Assembly: GCA_017559845.1 (NCBI GenBank)
Contig: JAFYQQ010000030.1
Location: 1-64,000, forward strand
Reading direction: 5' to 3'
Length of the DNA: 64,000 nt
Source: Bacteroidaceae bacterium
GTDB taxonomy: Bacteria; Bacteroidota; Bacteroidia; Bacteroidales; Bacteroidaceae
Shown: positions 60,965-64,000 of the stretch, in pieces
Layout: the number at the start of each line of letters is the position of its first letter
Numbering within the stretch: the stretch's first letter is position 1
Position numbers and translations under genes: made by a program
The notes under the pieces: generated by a model
Databases searched by the model: none
The model's input: the letters and a program-made list of their open reading frames with translations, nothing else
Told to the model about the DNA's origin: nothing

Positions 60965-63631
60965 ATGACAGACAACACAAAAAATACAGACGGCATTACG
61001 CATCATTTGAACCAAATGTACCAGAACTGGTTCCTTGATTATGCTTCCTATGTGATCCTGGAACGCGCTGTCCCACACGTTGTGGACGGCTTCAAACCCG
61101 TGCAGCGGCGCATCCTCCATTCCATGAAGCGCATGGATGACAGACGCTACAACAAGGTGGCCAATATTGTGGGCCACACCATGCAGTTCCATCCGCATGG
61201 CGACGCCAGCATCAAGGACGCTTTGGTACAGCTGGGACAGAAGAACCTGTTGGTAGACTGCCAGGGTAACTGGGGCAACATCCTTACCGGCGACGACGCT
61301 GCCGCCGGCCGTTACATTGAGGCGCGCCTCAGCTCCTTCGCCCTGGATGTGGTGTTCAATCCCAAAACCACGGAATGGAAGTGGTCGTATGACGGACGCA
61401 ACAAGGAACCCATTGCCCTTCCCGTCAAGTTCCCACTGCTGCTGGCACAGGGTGCGGAAGGTATTGCCGTTGGTCTCAGTTGCAAGATTCTCCCCCACAA
61501 TGTCAATGAACTCTGCGATGCCGCCGTCAGCTATCTGCACGGCGAGGAATTCAACCTTTACCCCGACTTTCCCACCGGTGGCAGCATAGATGTAAGCAAG
61601 TACAACGACGGACAGCGCGGCGGAACCGTCCGCGTCAGGGCCAAGATTGAGAAGCGGGACAACAAGACCCTTGCCATCACAGAGATTCCCTTTGGCAAGA
61701 CCACCGGTTCGCCCAGCAAGCCCAGCCAGTTCATCGACAGCATCCTTAAAGCCGCCGAAAAGGGAAAGATTAAGGTGCGCAAGGTGGAGGACATGACCGC
61801 CGAGACCGTGGAGATCCTTATCCACCTCACGCCTGGCGCCTCATCAGACAAGACCATCGACGCCCTCTATGCCTGCACCGACTGCGAGGTGAGCATCAGC
61901 CCCAACTGCTGCGTCATTGACAACAACAAGCCCTGCTTCCTTTCTGTGAGCGAGGTACTCAGACGCAACGTGGACAACACACTGGCCCTCCTGCGCCAGG
62001 AACGCCTCATCCGCAGGGGCGAGCTGATGGAAAGTCTCCATTTTGCCAGTCTGGAACGCATCTTCATTGAAGAGCGCATCTATAAGGACAAGAAGTTTGA
62101 GCAGGCAGAGCACATGGATGCCGCCGTGGCGCACATTGACGCGCGTCTGGAACCTTTCAAGAAAGACTTTGTCCGCGAGGTTACCCGCGATGACATCCTC
62201 CGTCTCATGGAGATAAAGATGGCACGCATCCTCAAGTTCAACAAGGACAAGGCCGACGAGCTCATCGCACGCATCAAGGAAGAGGTGGCGCAGATTGACA
62301 AGGAACTGAGCAACATGGTAGAGGTTACCTGCGACTGGTTCCGCACCATCAAGGAAAAGTATGGCAAGGACCATCCGCGCCTCACCGAAATAAAGAACTT
62401 CGACACCATTGTGGCCAACAAGGTGGTGGAGGCCAACGAGAAACTCTACATCAACCGCGAGGAAGGCTTCATAGGCACCGGCCTGAAGAAGGACGAGTTT
62501 GTCTGCAACTGTTCGGACATTGACGATGTCATCCTCTTCTATCGCGACGGCACCTACAAGGTGGTGCGCGTGGCCGAAAAGATTTTCGTGGGCGAGACCG
62601 AGCGCAGCAAGGCCGAGAAGAAGAAGGCCGAGATTATCCATGTGGACATCTTCAAGAAACGCGACACACGCACCACATTCAACGCCGTCTATCGCGATGG
62701 AAAGGCCGGCACCACATTCATCAAGCGCTTCAACGTAACCAGCATCACCCACGACCGCGAGTACGACCTCACCCAGGGCAAGCCCGGAAGCCGCGTGCTC
62801 TATTTCACCGCCAATCCCAACGGCGAGGCGGAAATCATCAAGGTTACCCTCAAGCCCAACCCCAAGCTCAAGAAAGTGTTCTTTGACAAGGACTTCAGCG
62901 AACAGGCCATCAAGGGTCGCCAGAGCATGGGCAACGTCCTCACCAAACTGGACGTCAGCCGCATCACCCTCAAGAGCCACGGTGTAAGCACCCTGGGCGG
63001 ACGCAAGGTTTGGTTCGACCCCGATGTGAAGCGCCTCAACTATGACGAGCAAGGCACCTTCCTGGGCGAGTTCAACAGCGACGAGCACATCCTCGTCATC
63101 CTGCCCAACGGCGAGTTCTACCTCACCAACATCGACCTGAACAACCACTACGAGGACGACATCCTGCGCATTGAGAAGTTCGAGCAGGGCAAGGTGTGGA
63201 CCGCCGTCCTCTTCGACCAGGACCAGAACGGCTACCCCTATATCAAGCGCTTTGCCATGGAAGCCAGCGCGCGCCACCAGAACTTCCTGGGCGAGAATCC
63301 CAAGAACCAGCTGCTCTTGCTCACGGATACGGTCTATCCCCGCATCCAGACCACCCTGGGCGGTGCCGACAGTTTCCGCGAGCCCATCATTCTGGAAGCC
63401 GAAGAGTACATTGGCGTAAAGAGCTTCAAGGCCAGGGGCAAGCGCATCACCACCTTTGCCGTTGACAAGGTGGAGGAACTGGAACCCACACGCCAGCCCG
63501 AACCGCAAACCCCGGAAGAGGATACTGAGCGCACAGCAAGCCGCACCGAAGAGCCTGACCCCTACGAGGGAAAGAGCCAGGCCGACGTGGCAGATGAAAT
63601 AACCGGACAAATGCACCTCTTCGATGATTAG
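60965..63631 (+). CDS. parC: Type IIA topoisomerase A subunit (topoisomerase IV ParC type)
   Basis: DNA-cleaving subunit that decatenates chromosomes. The product is 888 residues from ATG 60965 (MTDNTKNTDGITHHLNQMYQ); upstream frame lies across the promoter. The catalytic Tyr117 is in DAAAGRYIEARLSSFA. Other landmarks are YVILERAVPHVVDGFKPVQR, VGHTMQFHPHGDASIKDALV and LSSFALDVVFN. A beta-pinwheel C-terminal domain (about 500-830) without the gyrase-specific GyrA box supports ParC rather than GyrA. The end is an acidic tail. The B subunit is not in the window. It overlaps the next gene by 8 bp. Confidence 0.93.
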   Translation: MTDNTKNTDGITHHLNQMYQNWFLDYASYVILERAVPHVVDGFKPVQRRILHSMKRMDDRRYNKVANIVGHTMQFHPHGDASIKDALVQLGQKNLLVDCQGNWGNILTGDDAAAGRYIEARLSSFALDVVFNPKTTEWKWSYDGRNKEPIALPVKFPLLLAQGAEGIAVGLSCKILPHNVNELCDAAVSYLHGEEFNLYPDFPTGGSIDVSKYNDGQRGGTVRVRAKIEKRDNKTLAITEIPFGKTTGSPSKPSQFIDSILKAAEKGKIKVRKVEDMTAETVEILIHLTPGASSDKTIDALYACTDCEVSISPNCCVIDNNKPCFLSVSEVLRRNVDNTLALLRQERLIRRGELMESLHFASLERIFIEERIYKDKKFEQAEHMDAAVAHIDARLEPFKKDFVREVTRDDILRLMEIKMARILKFNKDKADELIARIKEEVAQIDKELSNMVEVTCDWFRTIKEKYGKDHPRLTEIKNFDTIVANKVVEANEKLYINREEGFIGTGLKKDEFVCNCSDIDDVILFYRDGTYKVVRVAEKIFVGETERSKAEKKKAEIIHVDIFKKRDTRTTFNAVYRDGKAGTTFIKRFNVTSITHDREYDLTQGKPGSRVLYFTANPNGEAEIIKVTLKPNPKLKKVFFDKDFSEQAIKGRQSMGNVLTKLDVSRITLKSHGVSTLGGRKVWFDPDVKRLNYDEQGTFLGEFNSDEHILVILPNGEFYLTNIDLNNHYEDDILRIEKFEQGKVWTAVLFDQDQNGYPYIKRFAMEASARHQNFLGENPKNQLLLLTDTVYPRIQTTLGGADSFREPIILEAEEYIGVKSFKARGKRITTFAVDKVEELEPTRQPEPQTPEEDTERTASRTEEPDPYEGKSQADVADEITGQMHLFDD

Positions 63632-64000
63632 ACTGCAACGGCTCATCCCTTCGCTCCTGTTTGCCGCGCTGTGCCTTTTCGCCACGGCGCAGGACACAGC
63701 GGACAACCGCACCACCGCCCACGCCCTCATGCTGGGCATAGGCCGGGCTTCCCAACTGGACACTTATCTGTCGCCCATGGAATACCGCGGTCCGCAGTTC
63801 ACCTTCCTTCGCGAGACCCTTCGCATGACCCGCATGGCAGACAGCCGCATCTCGCACCAAAGTCTTCTTGGCGGCACATTCTCCTGCACGGACAACCCGG
63901 CCGGAAACGCCAGCTATTGGGGCGGACGCATTGGCTACAAGGCCGGATGGCACTACCACTGGACACCCCTTCCCTCCCTGCGTCTGATGGCAGGCGGACT
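63624..64000 (+). CDS. DUF3316 family exported protein, cut by the window end
   Basis: The visible 125 codons start at ATG 63624, inside the end of parC. A signal peptide (MIRLQRLIPSLLFAALCLFA, cut near TAQ) is followed by LGIGRASQLDTYLSPMEYRG, the DUF3316 pattern, and then GGRIGYKAGWHYHWTPLPSL. Probably an outer-membrane barrel of unknown function. The 8-bp overlap with parC implies cotranscription; this neighbourhood is common in Bacteroidales. Confidence 0.82.
   Translation, partial: MIRLQRLIPSLLFAALCLFATAQDTADNRTTAHALMLGIGRASQLDTYLSPMEYRGPQFTFLRETLRMTRMADSRISHQSLLGGTFSCTDNPAGNASYWGGRIGYKAGWHYHWTPLPSLRLMAGG

Overview
The window is a stretch of Bacteroidales chromosome, most likely Prevotellaceae or a close relative (inferred; no 16S rRNA is present). 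Evidence is the repeated Bacteroidetes-type -7 box TAnnTTTG upstream of many genes on both strands, the order purH-mreBCD-mrdA-rodA, the block gldH-ricT-holB, GlyQS-type glycyl-tRNA synthetase next to an FKBP-like lipoprotein, DUF4837, DUF5020 and DUF3316 proteins, type IX secretion factors (PorE-like, PorT-like) and many secreted glycoside hydrolases. Most of the DNA looks moderately GC-rich. A few blocks are visibly AT-rich and look acquired.

Layout. 1-4.3 kb (minus): GH97 enzyme (cut by the left edge), nagA, glmM. 4.7-5.4 kb: exported protein of unknown function. 5.5-11.9 kb: operon of a stand-alone IMP cyclohydrolase domain followed by the rod-shape and elongation genes mreB, mreC, mreD, mrdA, rodA. 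12.3-15.4 kb: accessory operon of a membrane protein, an SDR and an AMP-forming ligase. 16.0-21.9 kb (minus): GH51 and metF (overlapping), then holB, ricT, gldH. 22.1-27.1 kb: topB, PorE-like OmpA lipoprotein, metallophosphoesterase. 27.7-38 kb: carbohydrate block GH43, GH5, GH20, GH78, a Tat-exported Gfo/Idh/MocA oxidoreductase and a HEAT-DUF1080 protein. The last two fit a periplasmic oxidise-first (3-keto-glycoside) route of glycan cleavage. 38.2-39.9 kb: AT-rich AraC regulator and CatA-like acetyltransferase. 40.2-49.2 kb: DUF4837 lipoprotein, tRNA-Met(CAT), LptF/G permease, ribBA, aspartate aminotransferase, small ferredoxin, PorT-like barrel, a 5'-nucleotidase split over two genes, rplS. 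49.3-52.9 kb: PAP2 phosphatase followed by an AT-rich islet (DUF4062-HATPase-wHTH protein with a slippage-prone repeat, a WG-repeat protein, a small EVE/PUA-like protein). 53-64 kb: asd, CPA2 antiporter, lolD, cvfB, DUF5020, FKBP-like lipoprotein, glyS, topoisomerase A subunit and a truncated DUF3316 gene.

The most unusual signal is not a gene. At least five intergenic regions (about 4.5, 12.1, 27.2, 40.0 and 53.0 kb) carry short arrays of dyad-symmetric words repeated every 20-22 bp, that is every two helical turns. Each locus has its own word, but the arrays at 4.5 and 40.0 kb share exactly the same architecture, TTTAC-N8-GTAAA-N4, with a strict 22-bp period over four and five units. They lie both between convergent genes and upstream of genes, and three of the five border accessory blocks. 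I do not recognise them as a named element.
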